Shown: one piece after another, positions 1-7,847 of the stretch | Numbering within the stretch: the first letter of the stretch is position 1 | How the letters are laid out: the number at the start of each line of letters is the position of its first letter | Source of the DNA: Pseudoduganella armeniaca | GTDB lineage: Bacteria; Pseudomonadota; Gammaproteobacteria; Burkholderiales; Burkholderiaceae_D | NCBI RefSeq assembly: GCF_003028855.1 | Contig: NZ_CP028324.1 | Coordinates: forward strand, 2,852,001 to 2,916,000 | Length of the DNA stretch: 64,000 bases | Direction: 5' to 3' | Notes under the pieces: generated by a model | Database searches by the model: none | The model's input: only the letters and a program-made list of their open reading frames with translations | What the model was told of the DNA's origin: nothing | Program-made: the position numbers and the translations under genes

Positions 1-1
1 G

Positions 2-1693
2 TTCCCAAACGCTTTTCCAACGTTCGCACACTGCCCTCGGCACATCTATATGTCGGCCACCATCGCGGACGATAGCGATCTGCTGCGCACGTTCGCGGCC
101 GATCCGGATCTCGTGCGCAAGCCGCTGCGCTCCCGCTCGCTGGCCGGCATCAGTGAGCGCATGATCCTGTGTCCGGACATCATGCCGTTTTCCATGAACA
201 CGCGCACGGCGGTGGAAAACCTCGCACAAGAGTTGTCGACCTCCAACAAGGGGGTAGTGTTCTTGACGCCGTCCGGCAAGGTCGCGAAAGAGTGGGAAGG
301 CATTGGCGTGCATGCCGAGAGTTCGTCGGAGGTCCAAAAGATTGTGAAGCGCCTTCAAGATGGAACCTCCTTTGGGCCATACGTTCTTGCCAATAGGTAC
401 GACGGCATCGATTTGCCTGGCGACTCCTGTCGCATGCTGGTCTTGAGCGGCCTGCCGACCGGGACATCGGAATACGAGAAGTATCGTGCCACCGCTGTCT
501 ATGGCGGCGCCAGCTTTAACCGCATGTTAGCGCAGCGCATCGAGCAGGGGATCGGTCGCGGTGCCCGCGGCGCGGGCGACCATTGCGTCGTCCTTATTGT
601 GGGTACTGCCCTGGCGTCCTGGGTCGGCAAGGAGGCAAACTTTAACTTCCTCACAAGTGCCACGCAGGCGCAACTGACGATCGGCACCGAGATTAGCAAG
701 GCTGTGAAGACCCGTGAAGAATTCTTCGCCACCGCGATGCGCTGTATCGATCGCGATCCTGTTTGGCAGAGTTATCACGCCGAGATACTCGACGAGCTGG
801 TGGAAGACAAGGAGGCCGACCAGAACCACCTGGATCTGGCGGCCATCGAGCGTAAAGCTGTCGACCTCTGGGCTTCAGGCAACCATGAGAAAGCGATCGC
901 CCGTCTGGAAAAGGCGTTGGCCTTGACAAGTATCGACAGCCAAGAAAAGGGCTGGGTACTGCAGCTGGCTGCGCGCATCGCCGATGACTGGGGCAACGAA
1001 GAACGTGCAGAGGATCTGCAGCGCAACGCTTATGGCCATAATTCGAACCTCAAGCGCCCGAAGATAATGGGGGCATACCGCTTGTTGCCCCCGCCAGGCG
1101 TGCAGGCGAAGGCAGTAGTGGTGTCGATTCAGGCTTACCGCTTCCGTAAGGGATATCTCGCGCAATTCGACAGCTTGATGGCGAACCTGACGCCGGATGC
1201 GTCAGCGAACCAGTTCGAACAGGCACTCGCGAACCTGGGCCGCATGCTCGGCTTCACAGCATCGCGTCATGACGACGCGGGCGTCGGCCCCGACGTGCTT
1301 TGGCTGCTTCCCAACAAGCAAGGCCTGATCATCGAAGCGAAAAGCCGCAAGCGCGAGGCCAATCCACTGAACAAATTGGAGCATGGTCAACTGCTCGTTT
1401 CAGAGCAATGGTTTACGCAGCACTATCCTGATTACGCGCCGATCCGGGTTAGCATCGTGCCCAATGCGAACGCGACACAAGCCGCTGCAGCAGGGCAGTC
1501 TTGCGCGCTGACGATGGACAAGCTTCAGGTTCTGGTATCGGATGCCCGGGCCCTGATCGAGATCCTCTGCGAATCGCAGCTGTCGGCAGGCGAGCTGGAG
1601 GGACACTCCGCTCAGCTGCTGGACAAGTCACCGCTTGCCGCGGAGCGAATCGTAGGGGGCTACCTGCAAGCGTTCAAGGTCGAACCGACGTAG
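2..1693 (+). CDS. SF2 DEAD/DEAH helicase with C-terminal PD-(D/E)XK-like nuclease domain (5' end outside window)
   Basis: The reading frame is open to the left edge, so the N-terminal helicase motifs (Walker A and B) lie outside the window; the ATG at 50 is internal. Visible motifs, counted from codon 1 at position 2: motif III SAT in YMSATIADDS (about residue 17), a motif IV-like strand GVVFLTPSGK, motif V in NRYDGIDLPGDSCR, and arginine-finger motif VI QRIEQGIGRGARG. A helical TPR-like stretch follows. The C-terminus has GPDVLWLL, then LIIEAKSRK, the D...ExK pattern of a restriction-endonuclease-like fold. The YDGIDLP/RIEQG.GRG signature recalls HamB-type helicases of Hachiman defence (from memory, not searched). 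Role inferred: NTP-driven DNA translocation coupled to cleavage in phage defence. It lies about 330 bp upstream of an ABC-3C cassette; whether the two work together is unknown. Confidence 0.8.
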   Translation, partial: FPNAFPTFAHCPRHIYMSATIADDSDLLRTFAADPDLVRKPLRSRSLAGISERMILCPDIMPFSMNTRTAVENLAQELSTSNKGVVFLTPSGKVAKEWEGIGVHAESSSEVQKIVKRLQDGTSFGPYVLANRYDGIDLPGDSCRMLVLSGLPTGTSEYEKYRATAVYGGASFNRMLAQRIEQGIGRGARGAGDHCVVLIVGTALASWVGKEANFNFLTSATQAQLTIGTEISKAVKTREEFFATAMRCIDRDPVWQSYHAEILDELVEDKEADQNHLDLAAIERKAVDLWASGNHEKAIARLEKALALTSIDSQEKGWVLQLAARIADDWGNEERAEDLQRNAYGHNSNLKRPKIMGAYRLLPPPGVQAKAVVVSIQAYRFRKGYLAQFDSLMANLTPDASANQFEQALANLGRMLGFTASRHDDAGVGPDVLWLLPNKQGLIIEAKSRKREANPLNKLEHGQLLVSEQWFTQHYPDYAPIRVSIVPNANATQAAAAGQSCALTMDKLQVLVSDARALIEILCESQLSAGELEGHSAQLLDKSPLAAERIVGGYLQAFKVEPT

Positions 1694-2023
1694 CGTCCAG
1701 ATATCGACATCGCCATTGGCTGTAGCGCAAGGGGTACCGCCATTTGCGCACATCGCCGCAAGCGTCGATCTTGATCCGAATGGAGCCCACATACTGCCTT
1801 CTTTACAAGAAGCAATCTGTATCGCACAATATACGAAAATTACATACCGCGCGGTAAGTTTGTGCTACTTCGGCAGCGGTCGCGACCAAGGAGGGCCGCT
1901 TGAATTCAGGTCTGACCATCTCAGGCGTTTCTCGCCAAATTACGTCTACAAAGCTTTTGTCGAAGCAGCGGTTGTCGGCATCCCCATGCCGGATCGCGGC
2001 TAAGCGCTAGAGACAACGCCACT
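1694..2023. other. Intergenic region before the ABC-3C cassette
   Basis: This 330-bp gap is AT-richer than the genes around it, with a run of A/T-rich sequence at about 1800-1850, and probably carries the promoter of the downstream cassette. A frame from a TTG at 1716 to 2003 would encode about 95 residues, and a second, shorter frame starts at a TTG at 1900 behind a good AAGGAGG. Neither resembles a family I know, and I do not call either a gene. Confidence 0.35.
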
Positions 2024-2947
2024 GTGTTTCAGACTACCTATGGGGCATTCGACGGGAACAGTTGGGAACGGCTGTGTCAGTTAGTCTTTAAGCGCAAGTT
2101 CACCGATGACGGCTACACCCACATCCCGGCTACTCCTGGCGATTACGGCTTGGAAGGCTTCACCAAGACCACAGGATGTGGCTATCAGTGCTACTGCCCA
2201 GAAAGGGCTTACCCTACGAAAGAGCTCTATGAGAAGCAGCGGGACAAGATTACGACGGACCTGAAGAAACTTCAAACCAATGAAGCCGACCTAAAGAAGG
2301 TTTTGGGTGTGACCAAGCTGCGGCGCTGGCACCTAGTGACGCCGATCATCGCCCACAATGACCTCATCAAGCATGCCCAGACGAAGGAGGCAGAGGTCCG
2401 CGGATGGAATCTGTCAATCTTGGCGCCTGACTTTCAGGTACTAGTGCATGACGCCGATCACTACGCGACTGAGATTCAGCTGATGAAGCTCGCCGTTGGC
2501 CAGGCGCTCGATTTCGGTGGCGTGCCGACCGTCTTGCCTGAGCTGACTGATGACTCTGAGATGTACGAGAAGAACATCATGCGCAAGACGCGGAAGCGGC
2601 TTGCGAGTTCGTCGGTGGACAAACTGGAGAGCAAGGTCGCGCGCCTATACACTAATACCCTGCGCGAGTTCCTCGACCACGGTCCTCACCTGAAGCGCAT
2701 CAACGACACAGCGCCGACCCTCCATTCGCGATTAGCGCGGCTCATCAACGGTTACGAAGCGGACATCGGCGAGACTTGCGACACTTGGGTCGGAACACCC
2801 CAGGAGTTGACCGAAAAAATCCGGGATGGCCTGACAGAGCGAATTATCAAGGAACTCGCACCCGCTATCGACCTGACTGGCGCGGCTCAGATCGCGCGCC
2901 TTATCGTCGCAAGGTGGATTGCAGTTTGCGAGGTCGACTATGACTGA
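2024..2947 (+). CDS. ABC-3C system effector, restriction-endonuclease-like N-terminus
   Basis: This 307-residue protein starts at GTG and is the first gene of a three-gene cassette. The N-terminus (about residues 5-75) reads like a Mrr/restriction-type nuclease core: a GDYGLEGF segment, where an acidic pair follows a strand, then GYQCYCPE, corresponding to the usual YQCK/YQCY strand, then a Lys-rich helix with KQRDKITTDL. The C-terminal half is helical with no motif I recognise. In ABC-three-component systems (Krishnan, Iyer and Aravind classification) the first gene is typically a variable effector with a nuclease or other toxin domain fused to a shared C-terminal region. It overlaps the next gene by 8 bp. 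The catalytic assignment is inferred; the canonical Lys of the ExK motif is not obvious. Confidence 0.7.
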   Translation: MFQTTYGAFDGNSWERLCQLVFKRKFTDDGYTHIPATPGDYGLEGFTKTTGCGYQCYCPERAYPTKELYEKQRDKITTDLKKLQTNEADLKKVLGVTKLRRWHLVTPIIAHNDLIKHAQTKEAEVRGWNLSILAPDFQVLVHDADHYATEIQLMKLAVGQALDFGGVPTVLPELTDDSEMYEKNIMRKTRKRLASSSVDKLESKVARLYTNTLREFLDHGPHLKRINDTAPTLHSRLARLINGYEADIGETCDTWVGTPQELTEKIRDGLTERIIKELAPAIDLTGAAQIARLIVARWIAVCEVDYD

Positions 2948-3410
2948 AGCTGCCGCTGCCTCCCCACGTCTGCGCTTCGTCCGGCGACCGTCTCCGGTGC
3001 TGGTCGAGCATCGGCCGCTCTACAAGATCACGCAACTGCTTCTGGTTCTCCAGATGTCGTCTCGCGGCGGAAAGTCGACGTTGCCGCGGCTACATTTATT
3101 CAACTGGGCGCTGAAGAGTACCGACCGGATTCAGAAGCTGGTTGACGCCGCGAAGGCCAGAAAACTGAATATGACAGCGTGGGGTTTCGACCCTGCCCTC
3201 GCTATCGCCATTCGGTTTGCTGTTGCAGAGAGTTTAATCCAGGCGACCTCGACCGGATACCAGTTGACCGAGAAAGGCCGAGGTTTCATTACCGAAGTTC
3301 TTAAGGATGCCAACGTCTTCGCACCCGAGCGCAAGCTTCTAATACAAATTGGTAGGGACATCACTGAAGGCATGGTCGAGAAAGTTGCGAAGGGATGGGA
3401 GTCAGCATGA
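2940..3410 (+). CDS. ABC-3C system middle component
   Basis: I place the start at the ATG at 2940, preceded by GAGG with 6-nt spacing, which gives 156 residues; an in-frame TTG at 2919 is an alternative without a clear ribosome site. The protein has no transmembrane segment. It looks like a small helical/winged-helix-like protein: LLLVLQMSSRGGKSTLPR near the N-terminus, then a loop ending in GYQLTEKGRGF, a phrase often seen at a winged-helix wing. Size, gene order and the ABC ATPase downstream match the middle component of ABC-3C systems, thought to bridge effector and ATPase. It overlaps the upstream gene by 8 bp and the downstream gene by an ATGA, so the three are almost certainly co-translated. 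Confidence 0.7.
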   Translation: MTEAAAASPRLRFVRRPSPVLVEHRPLYKITQLLLVLQMSSRGGKSTLPRLHLFNWALKSTDRIQKLVDAAKARKLNMTAWGFDPALAIAIRFAVAESLIQATSTGYQLTEKGRGFITEVLKDANVFAPERKLLIQIGRDITEGMVEKVAKGWESA

Positions 3411-5464
3411 AGATCAGGGGCGTGAAGCTGAGAATCACCACAGAACGGGGAGAGTTCGGGTTTCAGTTTGCATTCAGCCGTGGCTTGACTGTCATCCGCG
3501 GCAGCAACTCGAGCGGCAAAAGCACGTTCTACAATACATTGATTTACGGCTTGGGCATGGAAGAGATCATCGGTGGCAAGGGCGAAAAGATGCTGCCCTA
3601 CGCGGTCAAAGAGCATTTCGTGCAGGGCGATAATCGTGTCACTGTTGAGAGCTCTGAGGTTCTTGTGGAGCTAGAGAGCGCCTCTGGGCGCAGCGTCACG
3701 CTACGTCGCACAATCCGCGATTCCGTGCGTCAGTTTAAGCTGATGGAAGTTTTCGAGGGCGCCCACCTCACGGAAGGTACCGAACTTGGTACGCCGCGGC
3801 CGACCTACCTTTTTGACCCTGGCAGCGCTCAGAAGCAGGAGGGGTATTTCCAGTTTCTAGAAGAGTTCATGGGCTATCAATTGCCTCAGGTTCCAACGAC
3901 GAACGGCGGCATGGCCAAGCTGTATTTGCAGACAATATTTGCTGCGCTAGCCGTGGAGCAGAAGCGCGGGTGGACTGACTACATCGCCAATATTCCCTTT
4001 TTCGGAATTCGCGACGCACGCATTCGGGTCACCGAGTTCCTGCTGGGTCTGGGAGTGTTTGAGCGACAGGCAAAACGAGCGGCGCTTGATGCTGACTCCA
4101 TTGCGATTGACTCGGATTGGCGCAAGGCATACGACACTTTGCGACAAGCCGCAGCGGTAAACGGCATTGTTATCGAGGGCCTATCTGGCACGCCGGTCTC
4201 GATTTTCGACCCAACAACTGTCCTGCTCGTGAAGTCCAATGGCAAGACCAAGACCACCATGTCAGAGCAAATCAGTAACCTTCGCTCCGAACACAATGCG
4301 CTGGGGACGAAAGCAGAGGCATACGGAAAAGTTTCAGGAGCAGAGGCTCTCCAAGAGCTCGAGGTTGCCTCCTCTGAACTGCAACGCCTCAGCGTTCTGC
4401 ATGAACGTGCGACCACGAATCTCACGCTACAAAAGGCTGCACTCGATGATCTGCGCCTCCTTCTCGCCGAAGTCAATGAAGATCTAGACCGGAACAAGAC
4501 GGCTATGAAGCTGCGGAATCTTGGCGCTCAGATGGAGATCGCGGTCGCAACGGACCACTGCCCAACCTGCCATCAAGCAGTCGACGACACATTGCTGCTC
4601 GGAATCGTGACGGGTCCGCAGATGGACCTGGAGACCAACATCAACTATCTCGACAGTCAGCGGAGGATGCTGCAGAGCCAGATCAACGGAGCGACGGAGG
4701 AAATTCGTCAGTCTGAAGTTGCGGTCGCCGACGTAGCTGCCCGTTTGGCGGCAACTCATGACTATCGCAACTCGCTGCGCGGCGACGTGAGCACCGGCGT
4801 GGCGGAATCTCGCGCAATCGTCCGTCGACAGATTCAAATCGAACTTGAGCTCTCGAACTTGCAAGCATTCAACGAGCAGGCGGCGGCCCTCTTGATTACC
4901 TTCGGAGAGATTGCCGAGCGTCTCGCGGCGAACCAAGCTAACAGGCGAGCGCTTCCTAAAGAGGCCTACAGCGATGCCGACGCGTCGAGAATTTCGCTCT
5001 TCGAGAAGAACTTCAGGGGCAACGCCAGTTCGTTCGGATATGAGAGTGCGGATATTGCTGACATCCGTATCAGCTTAGACACCCTGACACCTGTCCTCTC
5101 TGATCTCGAGTTGCGCGAGATTATTCGCCCGAAGGCGCAGACCAGCCTTACTGCAGACTCAAGTGCGAGCGACTTCGTGCGCCTCATCTGGAGCTACCTA
5201 CTAGCCCTGTACCAAACGTCTGCGACCCGTGGGTTCGAAGGGCAGCATCCTGGGCTTCTTCTGATGGATGAGCCTGGCCAGCACTCCATGCGTTCAGCAA
5301 GTCAGCGTGCGCTGCTTCAGCTGCTGATCGCGCAGCGCGGCCTTCAGACAATCGTTGCAGCATCGTTCGATGAGAACGAGTCAGTGTTCAAGGAAGCAAC
5401 CAATGGATTGGACTTCCAGCTGATCCAGTGGGAAGGTAAGGTCATACAACCTCTGGTCGGATGA
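3407..5464 (+). CDS. ABC-3C system AAA/ABC ATPase, SMC/Rad50-like
   Basis: The chosen ATG at 3407 overlaps the previous stop as ATGA and has GGGAG 5 nt upstream; an ATG at 3395 is also in frame. The 685-residue protein has Walker A GSNSSGKST at about residue 31 and a long helical, coiled-coil-like middle. At the middle sits a CPTCH motif (about residue 385), the CxxC of a Rad50-type zinc hook. Near the C-terminus is Walker B LLLMDEPGQHS (about residue 620), followed by a D/H-loop-like region. This is the layout of the DUF3732-like ABC ATPases of ABC-3C conflict systems. It probably senses a nucleic-acid structure and licenses the upstream nuclease-like effector. It is cytoplasmic, the last gene of the cassette, and has no phage structural genes nearby. 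Confidence 0.8.
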   Translation: MKIRGVKLRITTERGEFGFQFAFSRGLTVIRGSNSSGKSTFYNTLIYGLGMEEIIGGKGEKMLPYAVKEHFVQGDNRVTVESSEVLVELESASGRSVTLRRTIRDSVRQFKLMEVFEGAHLTEGTELGTPRPTYLFDPGSAQKQEGYFQFLEEFMGYQLPQVPTTNGGMAKLYLQTIFAALAVEQKRGWTDYIANIPFFGIRDARIRVTEFLLGLGVFERQAKRAALDADSIAIDSDWRKAYDTLRQAAAVNGIVIEGLSGTPVSIFDPTTVLLVKSNGKTKTTMSEQISNLRSEHNALGTKAEAYGKVSGAEALQELEVASSELQRLSVLHERATTNLTLQKAALDDLRLLLAEVNEDLDRNKTAMKLRNLGAQMEIAVATDHCPTCHQAVDDTLLLGIVTGPQMDLETNINYLDSQRRMLQSQINGATEEIRQSEVAVADVAARLAATHDYRNSLRGDVSTGVAESRAIVRRQIQIELELSNLQAFNEQAAALLITFGEIAERLAANQANRRALPKEAYSDADASRISLFEKNFRGNASSFGYESADIADIRISLDTLTPVLSDLELREIIRPKAQTSLTADSSASDFVRLIWSYLLALYQTSATRGFEGQHPGLLLMDEPGQHSMRSASQRALLQLLIAQRGLQTIVAASFDENESVFKEATNGLDFQLIQWEGKVIQPLVG

Positions 5465-5813
5465 GCGAAATGAACCGCACGTGACTTAGCCGGGATAGTT
5501 CTTGGTGGCAGGATGCCATCTTGCCAAAGCATGAGGTATGGCTTGGGTGATCCTGGTCCTCGGAGCCCGGTGACTGTTCTGAGGTGCCGGATGCTTCGGG
5601 GTCTCATGTGTGCTACCGAAGGGTGGGAAGCATCTCCGGACTAAAGAACGAGTTGTTCGATGAGGACGGGCCGGTGATTCCGTCCTTCTTTAGCATCGAG
5701 AAGGCCCACCACTTCCGAGACTGCGTGCACTACTACTTTTACGACGCTATTCTGGCAGGGTTGAAGGTCAAGCGCAGCGCCAAGCCGCCTTGTAAAAGTC
5801 GAGGAAAACGACT
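5465..5813. other. Gene-poor stretch after the ABC-3C cassette
   Basis: No convincing gene was found. A plus-strand frame ending at 5817 contains a plausible-looking segment (FFSIEKAHHFRD, then VHYYFYDAILAG) but has no good start or ribosome site and matches nothing I recognise. It may be the eroded tail of a lost island gene. Confidence 0.3.
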
Positions 5814-6131
5814 ATGAGCATCGATTTGCTGACTCGCCCGACGATGCGCGCCATCGTCAAGGCCATGACCGCCGAGGACCTGGCGGCATGCCCAATGGCG
5901 TGATTTCGTGGCAAGACCGGGCGCGCTTGCCGAGGGCCCGATGCATGTGCTGGGGGCCCGTTCGTGGTTGAGGCGGGTGTCGAGGAGATGTCGTTCATGC
6001 AGCATGCTGAGGCCGCCGTGCTGCGCAAGGCCCCCTTTGCGTTTCAACACTACATACCTAGCATGCATTCACGACTCGCTCGGATTGCAAGGCCCGACAT
6101 TGGGACAAACTTCCGGGAGCAACGGGCTTAG
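5814..6131 (+). pseudogene. Decayed coding fragment of unknown function
   Basis: An ATG at 5814 with AGGA upstream opens a frame of 29 residues (MSIDLLTRPTMRAIV...) that stops at 5903. From about 5955 to the stop at 6131 a second frame becomes protein-like (GPFVVEAGVEEM, then KAPFAFQHYIP and HSRLARIARPDIG), with an internal ATG at 5988. The two look like pieces of one broken gene, since amino-acid composition stays sensible while the frame changes. I do not recognise the family. It sits between the defence cassette and the putative attachment end, a usual place for degraded cargo. Confidence 0.35.
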
Positions 6132-6167
6132 AGCGCGCGAAGATTTTTGTGCGATCTCGACATTGCC

Positions 6168-6190
6168 TACCCACAAACGTACCCACAAAT
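6168..6190. repeat. Direct repeat TACCCACAAA x2, integrase-arm-like
   Basis: Two copies of TACCCACAAA (6168-6177 and 6180-6189) sit 12 bp apart, about 100 bp before the tRNA-3'-end-like site. Tandem TACCCACA-type motifs are familiar near att sites of tRNA-targeting tyrosine integrases, where they can act as arm sites. A perfect 14-bp palindrome CTGTCTGCAGACAG follows at about 6200. The role as arm sites is inferred; no integrase gene is present here. Confidence 0.4.
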
Positions 6191-6288
6191 ATGTGCGAGC
6201 TGTCTGCAGACAGTCGGAGACGTCGGAAGACGATCGTAAGGTACATAGGAGCTTCGCGGCTAGGAGAGCTAGCCGTCCCGCGATGTCC

Positions 6289-6333
6289 GGAGACGTTAGT
6301 GGACGATCAGTTCGACAGACACCGTCTCCGCCA
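6289..6333 (+). other. tRNA 3'-end-like sequence, candidate island attachment site (attR)
   Basis: The sequence ends in CACCGTCTCCGCCA, which reads like the acceptor strand, discriminator and CCA of a proteobacterial tRNA, with a TTCGA T-loop-like motif 9 bp upstream. GGAGACG at 6289-6295 is complementary to CGTCTCC at 6323-6329, but the interval is only 45 nt, far too short for a tRNA. A strong terminator begins 5 bp after CCA. The simplest reading is a duplicated tRNA 3' end left by integration of the element to its left, with the original tRNA terminator displaced to this distal side. The intact tRNA would then lie left of the window. Confidence 0.45.
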
Positions 6334-6338
6334 GAACA

Positions 6339-6374
6339 AATAAAAAAGCCTCCCCTGCGGGAGGCTTTTTTATT
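6339..6374. terminator. Strong bidirectional rho-independent terminator
   Basis: A 16-bp perfect stem (AATAAAAAAGCCTCCC and its complement) closes a CTGC loop. The GC core is GCCTCCC/GGGAGGC (6348-6354 and 6359-6365), with an A-run on one side and a T-run on the other, so it can stop transcription in both directions. tRNA-3'-end-like sequence faces it from both sides. Confidence 0.85.
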
Positions 6375-6375
6375 T

Positions 6376-6960
6376 GTCTGGACGGCAGACGGTGGATTCG
6401 AAGCCCCCGCGCCTGCCAGCGCGGGGGCTCTCCGAATCGCCCATTTGCTGGGCCTCCGGCCCAGCGCCGCGCGCCGAGGGCGCGCGACGTAACCCATTCC
6501 ACCGCGAGAGACGAGCGCGCAGCGCAAGGCTCTCGCAGCGCGCAAAGCGCGCAGGTGGCTCCGCCAGGAGCGGCTCCTTGTAGGGAGGCTGTTAACAGTC
6601 TGGACGGAACACGGTGAGATTCAAAGGGCTGGCCAGTGCCGGGCCAGTCCTTTCCGAATCGGCCATTTGCTGACGCTTAGCGCCAGCGCCGCGCGCCAAG
6701 GGACGTGCGACCTATCCCACTCCACCGCGAGAGATGAGCGCGCAGCGCAAGGCTCTCGCAGCGCGCAAAGCGCGCAAGTGGCTCCGCCAGCAGCTTACCT
6801 GTCTGGACGGCAGACGGAGGATTCGAAGAGCGCGCACTTACCAGCACGGAGGCTCTGGCGAATCGCGCATTCTCTGGCGCTACGCACCGAGGAGGCGTAG
6901 CGTAACGCACTTCGGCGCGACCGATGAGCGCGCGACGCTGAGCATCAGGAAGCCAAGGAG
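6376..6960. repeat. Three degenerate tandem repeats of about 205-220 bp with tRNA-tail-like heads
   Basis: Units begin at 6376, 6598 and 6801, each with GTCTGGACGG followed by a variable hairpin flanked by ATTCGAA-like and CGAATC motifs. Units 1 and 2 also share an almost identical block of about 68 bp (6499-6566 and 6722-6790; two mismatches) rich in AGCGCGCA motifs. Read on the minus strand, each unit head ends in TTCGAATCCxCCGTCTGCCGTCCA or a variant, close to the T-loop/acceptor/CCA end of a tRNA. There is no credible protein-coding frame. They may be relics of repeated integration, a non-autonomous element, or decayed tRNA-like genes. Confidence 0.6.
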
Positions 6961-7340
6961 CCGAAGGCGGCATGCGCATTCCTGTCGGGCTGATCGCGCG
7001 GTCTCCTATGCAAGGTGAGCACAGCGTCGCGAACCCGATCCTTCTCAAAGCTGGCTCACCTAGCCGTTGTCGAGGATTCCGGGCGCATGCGCCCTGGCGA
7101 AGGCGAGTCTCCACCTCGCGGACGGGACCAATGGCAGCAGCAGAAGCTTATAGACGACATCGACTCCAGACGACGAATTCAACGTGGGCATGCCACGCGT
7201 CGTTGCGCCGACTTTGGGTTAAACCAGACGACAGGGCACCAGCGCCAGACCCCAGCACAAAATTCGGGCCGAAGCTCCTCAATAAGCTTCCATTTGCCCG
7301 AATTTCCGGTCTGTGAAGCCCGTTCAGACATTCTGACCGA
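6961..7340. other. Non-coding stretch with a 10-bp inverted repeat
   Basis: No supported gene. AAATTCGGGC at 7260-7269 and its complement at 7296-7305 form a stem with a 26-nt loop, 35 bp beyond the stop of the minus-strand gene that follows; it could be that gene's terminator, though it lacks a T-run. Confidence 0.3.
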
Positions 7341-7847
7341 TCATCTGTTCCAAAAATACAGATCACTTACTGCTCCAGTCGTGCCATGGACGACAGGATC
7401 GGCTTCGTAGATATCTAGCGCAATTCCTTCGCGGAGGTCCTTTGACGAACACAGGAAAAAATGCAGATCTTGGCTTTTTGCGAGTTTGTACCACTCGTCA
7501 ATCTTGCTCGCTAGTACCTCGAGCACGGGCAAGTCTGAAATAATACCGTCTGCCCGAGGCGAGTAATTTGGGAAGAAGCACAGCACAGTGTTTTCGCGAT
7601 TGCTAAGTCTCGACAGGCGCGCAATTAACTCGTTTTCGCAATGTGTAGAAGGCCAAGTGTAAAAGTTTTTTTCCCAGACTCGATTGTCAATATTTTCGAG
7701 TACAGCCTTCAGTATACAACTTGACTCAGGGTACAGGATTGGGTGCGAAATTGAGCTTTCCAGGTTTCTTCCGCTCAGCTGTTCTTGTAATTGAAGTAAG
7801 TTACGCTTTTGCTTCTCAGCAACGATCTTTTCCGTAAGACTCATCAT
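7341..7847 (-). CDS. Hypothetical protein, possible orphan immunity protein
   Basis: I chose the ATG at 7847, with GGAG upstream in the minus-strand leader (a second ATG follows directly), giving 168 residues; the open frame further upstream has poor coding character. The protein is soluble, with a charged N-terminal helix (SLTEKIVAEKQKR) and an acidic C-terminus rich in aromatic residues (LREGIALDIYEAD, then SDLYFWNR). The low GC, the stand-alone position in a defence island and the acidic single-domain layout recall contact-dependent or polymorphic-toxin immunity proteins of the YxiF type. This is a resemblance only; no toxin gene is adjacent. Confidence 0.5.
   Translation of the reverse strand: MMSLTEKIVAEKQKRNLLQLQEQLSGRNLESSISHPILYPESSCILKAVLENIDNRVWEKNFYTWPSTHCENELIARLSRLSNRENTVLCFFPNYSPRADGIISDLPVLEVLASKIDEWYKLAKSQDLHFFLCSSKDLREGIALDIYEADPVVHGTTGAVSDLYFWNR

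Noticed and set aside
1716..2003. Possible 95-residue gene between the helicase and the ABC-3C cassette
   Set aside because: TTG start without a ribosome site, no family resemblance, and the region is expected to hold a promoter.
6289..6333. Complete tRNA gene
   Set aside because: Only 45 nt between the paired acceptor-like ends, and D- and anticodon arms are missing.
6296..6502. Minus-strand small protein gene over the terminator
   Set aside because: It reads through the hairpin and the repeat units; the frame is a by-product of the GC-rich repeats.
6376..6960. CRISPR array
   Set aside because: Units are over 200 bp and degenerate, with no short identical repeats or spacers and no cas genes.
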